Source: Thermodesulfobacterium sp. (GTDB taxonomy: Bacteria > Desulfobacterota > Thermodesulfobacteria > Thermodesulfobacteriales > Thermodesulfobacteriaceae). From it: a DNA stretch of 64,000 nucleotides. The stretch is from positions 1 to 64,000 of the forward strand of contig JACDNX010000005.1 of NCBI GenBank assembly GCA_017656385.1, read 5' to 3'. Below are positions 26,580 through 34,921 of this stretch, in pieces (position 1 is the stretch's first letter; each line of letters starts with the position of its first letter). The notes below the pieces were generated by a model that made no database searches, was not told where the DNA came from, and saw only the letters and a program-made list of their open reading frames with translations. A program made the translations under genes and the position numbers.

Positions 26580-27122
26580 ATGAAGTCTAAAAACAAGGAA
26601 AATTTAAAATTAGTAATATCTAAGGAAGAAATTTATCAAAAAATAAAAGAATTAGCCCAAAAGATCGATGAAGACTATAAAAATACTCCTGTAATATTCA
26701 TCGGAACTCTCAAGGGAGCTTTTATTTTTTTGGCAGATCTGGTTAGAAATATCAAAAATCCAAATGTGCAAATTGATTTTGTAAGAGTAAAAAGTTATGG
26801 AATGTCTGACACCTCCTCTGAAGAGGTTGAAATTACTAAAGAATTTGAACTACCTTTAGAAGGAAAAAATGTGATTTTAGTAGAGGATATAGTAGATACA
26901 GGAATTACTTTAAAATTTTTATATGATTATATAAAAAGTTTCAATCCCAAAAGTATCAAAATATGTGCTTTAATTGATAAAAAAGAGAGAAGAAAAATAA
27001 AGGTTCCTATAGACTATGTAGGATTTGAGATAGAAAAGGGATTTTTAGTGGGTTACGGACTTGATTTTGCTGAAAAATTTAGACACCTACCTGAAATAAA
27101 TGAGGTTGTAAAAGATGAGTAA
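26580..27122 (+). CDS. hpt: Hypoxanthine phosphoribosyltransferase
   Basis: A purine-salvage enzyme that makes IMP or GMP from hypoxanthine or guanine and PRPP. The 180-residue protein has the PRPP motif VILVEDIVDTGITL near residue 100 and VIFIGTLKGAFIFLADLVR near residue 38. The flexible-loop segment DFVRVKSYG and the C-terminal VGYGLDFAEKFRHLPEI are also typical of bacterial HPRT. The ATG follows two bases after the gyrB stop. Its last eight bases overlap the start of a small membrane protein. Confidence 0.93.
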   Translation: MKSKNKENLKLVISKEEIYQKIKELAQKIDEDYKNTPVIFIGTLKGAFIFLADLVRNIKNPNVQIDFVRVKSYGMSDTSSEEVEITKEFELPLEGKNVILVEDIVDTGITLKFLYDYIKSFNPKSIKICALIDKKERRKIKVPIDYVGFEIEKGFLVGYGLDFAEKFRHLPEINEVVKDE

Positions 27123-27234
27123 AAAGAAATTTATATGGAATTATTTAAAAAGCAGTCCCTGGTATCTCTGGGTAATAAGAATTTCAGGAGCAGTTCTTAT
27201 TGCTTATATAATAATAAAAGCTCTAAAAATTTAA
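27115..27234 (+). CDS. 39-residue single-span membrane protein
   Basis: An unrecognised small protein that begins within the last codons of hpt (ATGAGTAA overlap) and ends nine bases before the convergent hmcC stop. It reads MSKKKFIWNYLKSSPWYLWV, then a hydrophobic helix (about residues 17-36), ending ALKI. A positively charged N-terminus followed by one span suggests an N-in membrane peptide. The tight overlap implies translational coupling to hpt. No function is proposed. It is too short for most gene callers. Confidence 0.55.
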   Translation: MSKKKFIWNYLKSSPWYLWVIRISGAVLIAYIIIKALKI

Positions 27235-27242
27235 ATAACTAT

Positions 27243-28457
27243 TTAATGCTCAGATTTATATTTAGGATGTTCATAAAGTACAGGCATACGGTTAAGAACA
27301 AAACGATAGGTAAGAATTAACATAGTAACCACTCCAGCACTAAGTGCTATCTCAGTCCAAGCAGGATAATATTTCTGAGAAAAAGGTACATACCATTTAT
27401 ATGCAAATAAAGAGACATTTAAACGATTAATAATTACTCCCAAAGCAGTTAAAACTGCACCCAATTTTACAAGCCAGACTAATCTATTTCTTACTGCAGA
27501 AGTAAACATAAGTGCTGGAACAAGGACAAAAGCTATCAATTCAACAAGATACCAAAATCCATAAAATCCTTTCATGTAGTGCCATTTTTCATAATGGGCA
27601 AAATCAAGAAGTTTTAAAATTAAATAAATATAAAGAGCACATGCAGCAGCTTTCCCTAATCCAATAAGTTTTCTATTAAAATCTTCTTCATCAAAATCTT
27701 TTATTTGATGTTTAAAAGCTTTATGGGTTATAGTCCCTTCAATGATCACTATAGAAATACCACCAAAAATTGCTGAAATAAGAAAGAAAGGAGGTAATAG
27801 AGCTGAATACCAAAGTGGATGCAGTTTGGAAGGAGTTACTAAATACAATCCTCCAAGAGCAGACTGGTGTCCACCAGCAATAATTACTCCAAAAATAGTA
27901 GCCCATATTGTAAGTTTAGCAAAAAAATCTCTTGCTTTTTTGATATCTAACCATTCAAACAACACCGGTGCAAATTCTATAAGGGATATATTTATATAAA
28001 GGAAGAAGTGCCAACCGATTAGAAAGAGAATAGATTCAAAACCCCAAGACCATCCTATTAGATAAAAAACACGATAGTAACGCCCAAGGTCAAACATAAG
28101 AGCAAAGACAGCAAAAACATATCCCAGAAGACTTGATAAAATCACAGGACGAGCAAAATGGTGATATTCTTTAATTCCAAATAGATGAATAGCAGTTCCA
28201 ACAGTAAGACCAGGTGCAGCAAGAGCAATACCGACTAATATATCAAATCCGATCCAAAAACCCCAAGGATAATCATCTGATAAATTAGTTGAAGGACCAA
28301 GTCCACATATAAGTCTATATATCATCGCATAAATTCCAAAAATTAAAATAATAAGAGCTATTATGTTTCCAATGGTTATATTATCTTTTATAAACTCGCC
28401 AAAAGTTCTTCCCATAAGAATTTTTTCTCTAAACCAGGAGCTATTATTTTTCACCAT
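27243..28457 (-). CDS. HmcC-like NrfD-family membrane subunit
   Basis: A polytopic quinone-interacting subunit of the NrfD/PsrC family and the last gene of the Hmc/Tmc-like operon. About ten hydrophobic spans are visible over ~404 residues. Family features include DYPWGFWIGFDILVGIALAAPG near the N-terminus and GGHQSALGGLYLVTPSKLHPLW in the middle. An ATG at 28457 is preferred because a Shine-Dalgarno (AAGGAGAG) lies just before it; an ATG 21 bases further upstream lacks one. The gene overlaps the end of hmcB by 14 bases. With HmcB it should pass electrons between a menaquinone site and the periplasmic Fe-S chain. Confidence 0.88.
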   Translation of the reverse strand: MVKNNSSWFREKILMGRTFGEFIKDNITIGNIIALIILIFGIYAMIYRLICGLGPSTNLSDDYPWGFWIGFDILVGIALAAPGLTVGTAIHLFGIKEYHHFARPVILSSLLGYVFAVFALMFDLGRYYRVFYLIGWSWGFESILFLIGWHFFLYINISLIEFAPVLFEWLDIKKARDFFAKLTIWATIFGVIIAGGHQSALGGLYLVTPSKLHPLWYSALLPPFFLISAIFGGISIVIIEGTITHKAFKHQIKDFDEEDFNRKLIGLGKAAACALYIYLILKLLDFAHYEKWHYMKGFYGFWYLVELIAFVLVPALMFTSAVRNRLVWLVKLGAVLTALGVIINRLNVSLFAYKWYVPFSQKYYPAWTEIALSAGVVTMLILTYRFVLNRMPVLYEHPKYKSEH

Positions 28458-29466
28458 GGCCCTCTCCTTTTTCCTCATTTATAGATTGATGTTTTTTACG
28501 AGATCTTGAAATTTGATAATAAGCTCCAAAAACTAAAGGCCAAGCTGCTACTACTTCAAAAAGTTTTACTGTAAATAAGAAATTTCTACTATATTCAGGT
28601 ATTGGTGTTTCTCCAAGGTCCATTCTAAAACCAATTTCTTCAAAAGGAACAGGAGAAATATAAAGCCAGCTTGTACCTCCAACTTCCTTTTCTCCATATA
28701 CATAAGGAAAATATTTTCCAGGATTATTGTGTATCCTCTCCCAAGCTAATTTAATAAGCTCACTTCTTTTCCCAAAAGTTAAAGCTCCTGCAGTACAAAT
28801 TTCAACACAAGCAGGAACTTTACCCTGAACAATTCTATCGTAACACATTGTGCACTTTGTAACCTGTGGAGTAAGAGGATCATAATATTCATAGGCAGGG
28901 ATGTCAAAAGGACAAGCTACCATACAATATCTACATCCTATACATACATGGGGATTATAAATTACTGGACCTTCAGCTGTTTTTCTAAATGCCTCTACAA
29001 AACATGCAGAATAACATGCTGGATCTATACAGTGCATACATTGTTTTTTTACATATATAGGTTTGCCTTCCTTAGTATAATAACGGTTTACTACAGTAAA
29101 CTGCCCTGCATGAGGTCTTCTTATTTTATCAAATACAGAAGGTTTTTGATGCACAGAAGCTTCAAATTCTTTCAAAGGTCTATTAGGATTTTGATTCCAT
29201 TCATTACACGCCCATTCACATCTTCTACAACCTATACATTTAGATACATCCACCAATATTCCATAAGGTTCTTCAGGAGGAGGTAAATGTTTTTCTTTTC
29301 TTTCTTCATATACTTTCCATACCCTTGCATTAGCTTTATTACCAGTTGCATATATACTTGGATCGTCTCCCTTTGTATAAGCTTCAGAAATTGAGGGAGT
29401 GGTTATAATTGCAGTTCCTGTAATTAATCCTATTCTTTTTAAAAAGTCCCTTCTACTTAATTTCAT
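28444..29466 (-). CDS. HmcB-like periplasmic four-cluster ferredoxin with Tat signal
   Basis: A 340-residue Fe-S subunit of the DmsB/HmcB family. The N-terminal SRRDFLKRIGLITGTAIITT is a twin-arginine signal, so the folded protein is exported. Four cysteine groups follow: CIGCRRCEWAC, CMHCIDPACYSAC, CIGCRYCMVACPFDIP and CTMCYDRIVQGKVPACVEIC, enough for four [4Fe-4S] clusters. A hydrophobic stretch near the C-terminus (VKLFEVVAAWPLVFGAYY) looks like a membrane anchor, as in HmcB. It links the 16-heme cytochrome to the HmcC membrane subunit. It follows the 38-residue HmcD-like gene by 15 bases. Confidence 0.9.
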   Translation of the reverse strand: MKLSRRDFLKRIGLITGTAIITTPSISEAYTKGDDPSIYATGNKANARVWKVYEERKEKHLPPPEEPYGILVDVSKCIGCRRCEWACNEWNQNPNRPLKEFEASVHQKPSVFDKIRRPHAGQFTVVNRYYTKEGKPIYVKKQCMHCIDPACYSACFVEAFRKTAEGPVIYNPHVCIGCRYCMVACPFDIPAYEYYDPLTPQVTKCTMCYDRIVQGKVPACVEICTAGALTFGKRSELIKLAWERIHNNPGKYFPYVYGEKEVGGTSWLYISPVPFEEIGFRMDLGETPIPEYSRNFLFTVKLFEVVAAWPLVFGAYYQISRSRKKHQSINEEKGEGHGEK

Positions 29467-29481
29467 AAGATCTTCCCCCTT

Positions 29482-29598
29482 TTAATATTTCCGCTCTGTG
29501 CTGAGAAGATAATAAATAAATATAAATATAAAAGCAGCAGTAACAGCAACTACATACTCAAAACCATGTGCAGTGAAAAGCTGTTCAATTATATACAT
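29482..29598 (-). CDS. HmcD-like 38-residue membrane protein
   Basis: A very short gene between hmcA and hmcB. It encodes MYIIEQLFTAHGFEYVVAVT and then a hydrophobic helix (AAFIFIFIYYLL) with a charged tail ending ERKY. A Shine-Dalgarno-like GGGGTGGAAG lies directly before the ATG. In Desulfovibrio the hmc operon encodes a similarly small one-span protein, HmcD, at the equivalent place among the membrane and Fe-S subunits. The call therefore rests on size, topology and position rather than on sequence similarity. Confidence 0.7.
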   Translation of the reverse strand: MYIIEQLFTAHGFEYVVAVTAAFIFIFIYYLLSTERKY

Positions 29599-29611
29599 CT
29601 TCCACCCCTAT

Positions 29612-31348
29612 TTACCTTTTTTTTATCCCAAGTATATCTGTAGGTACAGGTCTTTGTTTCTTCTCTTTATGGCAATCAGTACACCTATGAGTAGGTTTCT
29701 TAAGCCCCATAAAGTCATGACAACCTATACATTGCACATGATATGCAGCCTGTAATCTCATTTTATTCGGATTAACTGGGTTAAAATATTTAGGATGGCA
29801 ATTTTGACAAGATGGTGGTGTATCCTTTTTAACTTCTGCAGAAGATTTTCTCTGATGGTGACATCCTTCACAAAGTACTCTCAAATCATTGTGAAAGTAT
29901 CTTGCTAATTTACTATCATTGGAAATCTTTACCAGTTTATCTATAATTTTCCGATGTGGAAAATCTGCAGGCTCAAATTCTTTTTCTAAAACTTTTATTT
30001 TAATATCTTTCTTTACTACCTCTGGATCAAGGTTAACTGTTGTTAAAGGTTTAGGTAAAATAACTTCTTTTTTACCTGTATGACATCTATCACAAACTTC
30101 TTTTCTGGGTTCCTTGGCTTTAACATCAATTAAAGGAATAAATTTATGACAGCCTGCACAGTTCTTTTCTAATTTCTTTTTATTATGACATCCTGCACAG
30201 CTATGGTCTGAAAATGGAGCATGGTAAGCATCTACTATATTTACCCAACCTCCCTCAGCAACTCCTTCCAACTTATGACATTCTTTACATGCTCTTAATC
30301 TTTCATGGTGACACTCTCTACAAGTCTTGTGATAATACTCGTGATTTTTATGACTAAAAGCAACACCTTTCATTTTGGCATTTTTTACATTTATGAAAAC
30401 AGTCTCTTTCTGTTTTCTATCTGGACGAGGCACTTTCTCAAGATCTTTTATGCTTCTATATTTACCTGTATGACACTTTCCACATTCCAAAGGTGGGGCT
30501 TTTTCGTCTTTTCTTTTACTAATTTCCATTTCTTTATTAATCTTTATGTGACAGCTAAGACATCTCTCATGAGCTGTTTTCTGATAAGGAAGCCCTTTTT
30601 CTGTGGTAACTTTTACTATCTGAGAAAGCTCAGGTCCTCTTTTCTTTTTACTAAGATCATGACAATAATAACATGATTCTTCTGTTCCATTTTGATAAAC
30701 CAATTTTTTCTCTTTTAAATCATAAACATGGTGACACAAAGCACAATCCTTTTTCCCTGTTCTCTTTTTAAGTTTTTCTTCGTGATCATAATGACGCTTA
30801 AAATCAAATTCTACTAAAGGATATTTTATCTTAACAAACTCTTTTTCCTTTACATGACACTCCCCACAAGTAATAGGACCTGCTTTTTTCTTTTCTTTTA
30901 GTTTTTCTTTATGACATCCTATACATTCATCATGATAAGCCTTTTCTATTAATTTTTTATCACCTTTGACTTCTCTTTTAGGAAATACAAAAACTAAAAC
31001 ATCCCTTTCTTCCTCTTTTTTTCCTTTTATAATATCATTTTCTTTTTCAATTCTTGTTAATTTTTCTTTTTTCTTTCTGTGACAAACACTACATGTTTCC
31101 CATTCTTTCTTTCCTTCTTTTTTAATAGCTTCTACATGTTTTTTATGGTCAAAAATAACTTGTGGTCTTTCTAAAGCTCCAAATATTTCTGTATGAGCAA
31201 TTGCAATTTTTTCTTCTGGTTTAGTAATTACTACTTCTTTAGAAGGAGGGATAGCTGGTGCGGTATAAACCTGCTTTATTCCGTAAACTATTAAAAATAA
31301 ATAGCACAAAATCCCCAAAAGTATTAAAACTAAAGTTTTTCTTTCCAT
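29612..31348 (-). CDS. HmcA-like 16-heme c-type cytochrome
   Basis: A 578-residue periplasmic multiheme cytochrome. I count exactly 16 CxxCH motifs, beginning with CSVCH and ending with CIGCH and CTDCH, the same number of hemes as Desulfovibrio high-molecular-weight cytochrome HmcA. Many additional histidines (for example FDHKKH, FSHKNHEYYH) could be distal axial ligands, in the style of cytochrome c3 repeats. An N-terminal hydrophobic helix (TLVLILLGILCYLFLIVYGI) is a signal or anchor with no obvious cleavage site. It would receive electrons from hydrogenase or formate dehydrogenase through small c-type cytochromes and pass them to HmcB. It is unusually Lys-rich. Confidence 0.93.
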   Translation of the reverse strand: MERKTLVLILLGILCYLFLIVYGIKQVYTAPAIPPSKEVVITKPEEKIAIAHTEIFGALERPQVIFDHKKHVEAIKKEGKKEWETCSVCHRKKKEKLTRIEKENDIIKGKKEEERDVLVFVFPKREVKGDKKLIEKAYHDECIGCHKEKLKEKKKAGPITCGECHVKEKEFVKIKYPLVEFDFKRHYDHEEKLKKRTGKKDCALCHHVYDLKEKKLVYQNGTEESCYYCHDLSKKKRGPELSQIVKVTTEKGLPYQKTAHERCLSCHIKINKEMEISKRKDEKAPPLECGKCHTGKYRSIKDLEKVPRPDRKQKETVFINVKNAKMKGVAFSHKNHEYYHKTCRECHHERLRACKECHKLEGVAEGGWVNIVDAYHAPFSDHSCAGCHNKKKLEKNCAGCHKFIPLIDVKAKEPRKEVCDRCHTGKKEVILPKPLTTVNLDPEVVKKDIKIKVLEKEFEPADFPHRKIIDKLVKISNDSKLARYFHNDLRVLCEGCHHQRKSSAEVKKDTPPSCQNCHPKYFNPVNPNKMRLQAAYHVQCIGCHDFMGLKKPTHRCTDCHKEKKQRPVPTDILGIKKR

Positions 31349-31380
31349 ACTCTTTACTCCTTGTTCTTATTCACTCCTTA

Positions 31381-32712
31381 TTAATATTCTACTTTTAATT
31401 CATCTGGAATTTCTACTACTTGTAATAACAATTCAACTAAGAATACATTTTTCACACCTAACTTATAAGTTTCAATAATATCTGCAATACCACTATGGCA
31501 ATTATGACAAGGAGTAACCACAATTTTTGCTCCTGTTCTTTTAATCTGATCTGCTTTCACACTATTTCCTGCTACTCTTTTACCTCTCCATATAGGACCA
31601 CAATTTATTACACCTCCACCAGCAGCACAACAAAAATTATGTTCATTATTAGGGGTCATCTCTATAAAATTTTCACAAATTTGCTCCATTATATATCTTG
31701 CATACTTACCCAAACCTCTTCCTCTTACTACATTACAAGGATCGTGAAGAGTTACAGGTTCTTTTATTTTCTTTACTACTTTTAATCTTCCTGATTTTAA
31801 AAGTTCATAATATAACTGAATAGCATGAATTACTGGAATAGGATGTGCTTTCCATCCGAGACATCTATTACCTACATCGTAAACAGAACGAAAAGCATGT
31901 CCACATTCACACATCACTATTCTTTTTACTTTGAGCTTCATTGCTGCTTCAAAATGAGCTCTCTTAATTCTTTCACAAGTTTCAAAATCACCTACATACA
32001 TAGCCATATCTGAATTATCCCATCCATCAAAAGAGGGAAAAGTAAAATCTATTCCTGCTATATACATAAGTGTAGCCACTTCTTGAATTAGTTGAGGTTT
32101 AAATTTTGGCTCAGGTCCTATTACTGAAAACATTACATCAGCACCCTCTTTATCAAAAGGAATATAAAAATTCTTTATTTCAGCTTGTCCTTCATCCTCT
32201 TGCCAAAAGACTGTATCAATCCACTCATCCTCTTTTACCCACATTTGATTCATAGTAACTGCATGGCTATTACAAGTATCTTGAATATATAAAGGCACTA
32301 CACCAAGAAGATGGCAAAGCCTTCTAACCATATTCATCATGTAACCTATATCAATACCAAAAGGACAATACATACTACATCTTTTACACAAATTACATTC
32401 AGTAAATGCTATTTCTGCAGCTCGTCTTATAAAATCTTTATCTACTTTACCATCTCTACGAAGTATCTCCCATATAGTCTGTTTTACTTTTCCTACTGGA
32501 GAATAAATAGGATCTTTAAAAGATTGATACCAATGGCAGGCATCAGAACATAACCCACAATGAATACATGTATTTACATAAACATCGAATCTGCCTTTTT
32601 TAAGAGTAGCTACAAATTTAGATAAAACTTCATTTTTTCTTTCTTCTGTAAGTTTTTCTAATCCTTCTTCTATTCCAGGATCAACTATATTAAATTGAGT
32701 AGCTTCAGCCAT
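31381..32712 (-). CDS. HmcF/TmcB-like cytoplasmic Fe-S protein with CCG domain
   Basis: A 443-residue heterodisulfide-reductase-like subunit. Two [4Fe-4S] motifs, CIHCGLCSDACHW and CNLCKRCSMYCPFG, lie in the first ~120 residues. The second half is a cysteine-rich CCG domain with CECGHAF, NFCCAAGGG and TPCHNCHSG. In HdrB/HdrD this kind of domain holds the catalytic noncubane cluster. The ATG at 32712 has a near-perfect Shine-Dalgarno (GAGAGGAG) and replaces an upstream in-frame ATG that overlaps hmcE. It is the subunit likely to face the cytoplasm and deliver electrons to, or take them from, an unknown partner. Hmc and Tmc both have such a subunit. Confidence 0.9.
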   Translation of the reverse strand: MAEATQFNIVDPGIEEGLEKLTEERKNEVLSKFVATLKKGRFDVYVNTCIHCGLCSDACHWYQSFKDPIYSPVGKVKQTIWEILRRDGKVDKDFIRRAAEIAFTECNLCKRCSMYCPFGIDIGYMMNMVRRLCHLLGVVPLYIQDTCNSHAVTMNQMWVKEDEWIDTVFWQEDEGQAEIKNFYIPFDKEGADVMFSVIGPEPKFKPQLIQEVATLMYIAGIDFTFPSFDGWDNSDMAMYVGDFETCERIKRAHFEAAMKLKVKRIVMCECGHAFRSVYDVGNRCLGWKAHPIPVIHAIQLYYELLKSGRLKVVKKIKEPVTLHDPCNVVRGRGLGKYARYIMEQICENFIEMTPNNEHNFCCAAGGGVINCGPIWRGKRVAGNSVKADQIKRTGAKIVVTPCHNCHSGIADIIETYKLGVKNVFLVELLLQVVEIPDELKVEY

Positions 32713-32732
32713 AGTTCTTCTCCTCTCAAATT

Positions 32733-33407
32733 TTACCAATCTTTTACTTTTCTTACATATCCAAATTCACTTGCTATATAACCTCTTGTAAAGAAGAAAC
32801 TCCATATATGAAACAGTCTTGTAAAAGGAATACTTATAAGCATAATCTCACCAAACAAAATATGAAGATTTAGAAATATTTTATATGTATAAACTTGATG
32901 ATAAGCAAGAAATCCTGTTAAAAAAGTAAAAAATACAATAGCTAAAATGAAATAATCAGATAAATAAGTAACATAACTTACTTCTTTAATAAATATCCTT
33001 CTTCCTAAGAAAAAGATACAAGAAATAATCACTATTATAGTAGCTATATCAGCTAATTTATCAGGGATTGTCCACCAGCTTATTCCCCAAGATTCATATA
33101 TTAAAAGATTGTGTGCAGAAAGAAAGATAGGAACAAATATTAACGAAATGTGAAAAAGAAAAGTAAAAAGGTTCATATATGGATGAAGCCTCCAATTGCG
33201 AGTCCCAAAAGGAAGAAACCAATGAAAATAAGATTTTAAAGCATATTGAGGTTTAACATAAACAAAAACTACTTTTTCCTGCGATAATTCTTTGGTGTAA
33301 CGAATTATTTTGTAAATACTACCAACAAAAAAAAGTATAAAAGCAACCCAACACATCGGACCTCTTAAAAATTTATATAACAAATCACTTCCTAAAAGTT
33401 CAAACAT
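32733..33407 (-). CDS. HmcE/TmcC-like cytochrome b membrane subunit
   Basis: A 224-residue integral membrane protein of the NarI/HdrE-like gamma-subunit type. Five hydrophobic helices are visible. Histidines that could hold b-type heme occur in HPYMNLFTFLFHISLIF, GFLAYHQ and LNLHILFGEIMLISIPFTRLFHIWSF. It is followed at a gap of 20 bases by the HmcF-like gene. Together these two form the quinone-and-heterodisulfide-like module of the complex. Whether it is nearer to HmcE or TmcC cannot be decided by eye. Confidence 0.85.
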   Translation of the reverse strand: MFELLGSDLLYKFLRGPMCWVAFILFFVGSIYKIIRYTKELSQEKVVFVYVKPQYALKSYFHWFLPFGTRNWRLHPYMNLFTFLFHISLIFVPIFLSAHNLLIYESWGISWWTIPDKLADIATIIVIISCIFFLGRRIFIKEVSYVTYLSDYFILAIVFFTFLTGFLAYHQVYTYKIFLNLHILFGEIMLISIPFTRLFHIWSFFFTRGYIASEFGYVRKVKDW

Positions 33408-33424
33408 AATTTTACTCCTTATAA

Positions 33425-34717
33425 TTAAATTTCATCAAGAGATAAAACTTTTCTAACATATTTACCATTTAAAATTCCTCTTATTAGCAATTTTTTATTA
33501 TCTGGACTAAATTGAGGAAGCCATAAGGCTTCATAAGCCTCTTTACCTACTTTTCCGTCTAAAACTACATAATATTTTCCATCTATTTCGGCCTTTGTAA
33601 CAATGTGTTCTCCATCTGAACTAAAGAGTGGATCCCAAATCATATCAAAAGTTTGCTCCCATCTTTTTCCATCTACTGCAATAGACCATCTGTCATTATC
33701 TGGATTTTTAAAAAGGGTAATATTTTTAAACGGGTCTTTGGATTCTTTTACTACAGCAGCAATCTTTCTGCCATCTGGACTAAAAACAGGCTCAAGTACT
33801 GCATCTGAAAATTTTCTATTCCAAGGAACACCATCTACTGCTATAGTCCACTCCCCTATGGCAGTAGCTACTACAGCTGCTATTTTATTCCCATCTGGAG
33901 AGACTTTTTGATGCCATACCTGAGTAAAATAATCCCATATAGGATCACCATCCAAAGCTAAAGTCCAACCTTTAGAAGTTTTTACTGGAGCAATCACCTG
34001 ATTTCTACCAGGAAGAAATAAAGGCTCCCATACATTATCAAATATTTTATCCCAAGGTTTACCATCTACAGCTATAGTATATTCTGTTCTACTTAATCTT
34101 ACTTCAGCCGCTACATGTTTAGAATCAGAACTAAATACCGGATTCCAAACATTTACAAATTTTTTATCCCATACTTGCCCATCTACAGCAACACTCCAAA
34201 CACCTTCAAAAAATTTACTTACTTCCCCTTCCTTTAAAGGTTCTATTTGAACAGGTGCAGCTGCTTTCGTGTTATCTGGACTTAAAACTAAACCACGAGT
34301 CTGATGAAATACTTGTTCCCAAGTAACATCATTAATAGCTACAGAATACTGTTCCATAGTTTTTACATTTACAGCAATAGTTTTACCATCAGTACCTAAA
34401 ATAAAATTCCAAATAAATTCATATCTATTTTCCCACTCCTGTCCATCAACAGCTACAGTCCATTCATAATCTTTAGTCACTAAAGCCAATGGTTGATTTA
34501 AAGAATTATATCTTAACCCCCATACTCTATCATATCTTCCTTCCCATAATTTTCCATTTTCACAAACTGTAAACCCTTCATCTGTTCGAACTATAGCAGC
34601 AACTTTTTCTCCATCAGGAGATGGAGTTATCTCTCTTACTTCAATAAATTTTTCTTTCCACTCATTTATATTCGCTATTACTTTATCCTTACTCTCCCAG
34701 TCCCAACTTTCTTTCAT
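33425..34717 (-). CDS. TmcD-like repeat protein, predicted beta-propeller
   Basis: A 430-residue protein made of about nine copies of a 38-50 residue repeat. The consensus is roughly W(S/T)(I/V)AVDG..W...F..VW.P.FSPDG..IAA.V. The N-terminal piece (ITPSPDGEKVAAIV) supplies the outer strands that would close the ring with the last repeat. No signal peptide or membrane helix is present, so it should stay in the cytoplasm. In Desulfovibrio, tmcD encodes a soluble subunit of the Tmc complex beside TmcB and TmcC, and here it heads the operon. The sequence supports a propeller; the TmcD equivalence rests on context. The Shine-Dalgarno GGGAGGA is clear. Confidence 0.75.
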   Translation of the reverse strand: MKESWDWESKDKVIANINEWKEKFIEVREITPSPDGEKVAAIVRTDEGFTVCENGKLWEGRYDRVWGLRYNSLNQPLALVTKDYEWTVAVDGQEWENRYEFIWNFILGTDGKTIAVNVKTMEQYSVAINDVTWEQVFHQTRGLVLSPDNTKAAAPVQIEPLKEGEVSKFFEGVWSVAVDGQVWDKKFVNVWNPVFSSDSKHVAAEVRLSRTEYTIAVDGKPWDKIFDNVWEPLFLPGRNQVIAPVKTSKGWTLALDGDPIWDYFTQVWHQKVSPDGNKIAAVVATAIGEWTIAVDGVPWNRKFSDAVLEPVFSPDGRKIAAVVKESKDPFKNITLFKNPDNDRWSIAVDGKRWEQTFDMIWDPLFSSDGEHIVTKAEIDGKYYVVLDGKVGKEAYEALWLPQFSPDNKKLLIRGILNGKYVRKVLSLDEI

Positions 34718-34745
34718 TAGATATATCCTCCCTTAAAAAGGTTAT

Positions 34746-34767
34746 AATTCAATTTCAATTTTGAATT
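34746..34767. promoter_or_regulatory. Inverted repeat, candidate operator of the Hmc/Tmc-like operon
   Basis: AATTCAA (34746-34752) and TTGAATT (34761-34767) are perfect inverted arms separated by eight bases. The element covers the end of the predicted -10 box and the predicted start site of the promoter at 34765-34793, where a bound repressor would block transcription. It does not match the usual Rex or FNR consensus exactly. It could still be chance in AT-rich DNA. Confidence 0.35.
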
Positions 34768-34793
34768 TTGGTAAATTTTTTTAAAAAAGTCAA
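34765..34793 (-). promoter_or_regulatory. Predicted promoter of the Hmc/Tmc-like operon
   Basis: On the minus strand TTGACT (34788-34793) and CAAAAT (34765-34770) are spaced 17 bases apart. Transcription would begin near 34758, about 41 bases before the first start codon. No other credible promoter was seen between the seven genes, which are 0-35 bases apart. The rest of the 34718-34921 gap is featureless and very AT-rich. Confidence 0.5.
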
Positions 34794-34921
34794 GACCATA
34801 TAAAAGCTAAAAAAAATAGTATTTATTTGTAAAATTTTCAAAAAAATTCTTTTATCCATCTTTTTCTTATTTTTTACAGTTTTTTTTCTTTACATACCAA
34901 TTATTTATTAAAATCAAATTT

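Noticed and set aside
28948-29286. 112-codon open frame on the plus strand
   Set aside because: It is antisense to the four-cluster HmcB ferredoxin, and its residues have no domain-like pattern.
30305-30676. 123-codon open frame on the plus strand with membrane-like segments
   Set aside because: It is antisense to the 16-heme cytochrome gene, whose 16 CxxCH motifs leave no doubt about the coding strand.
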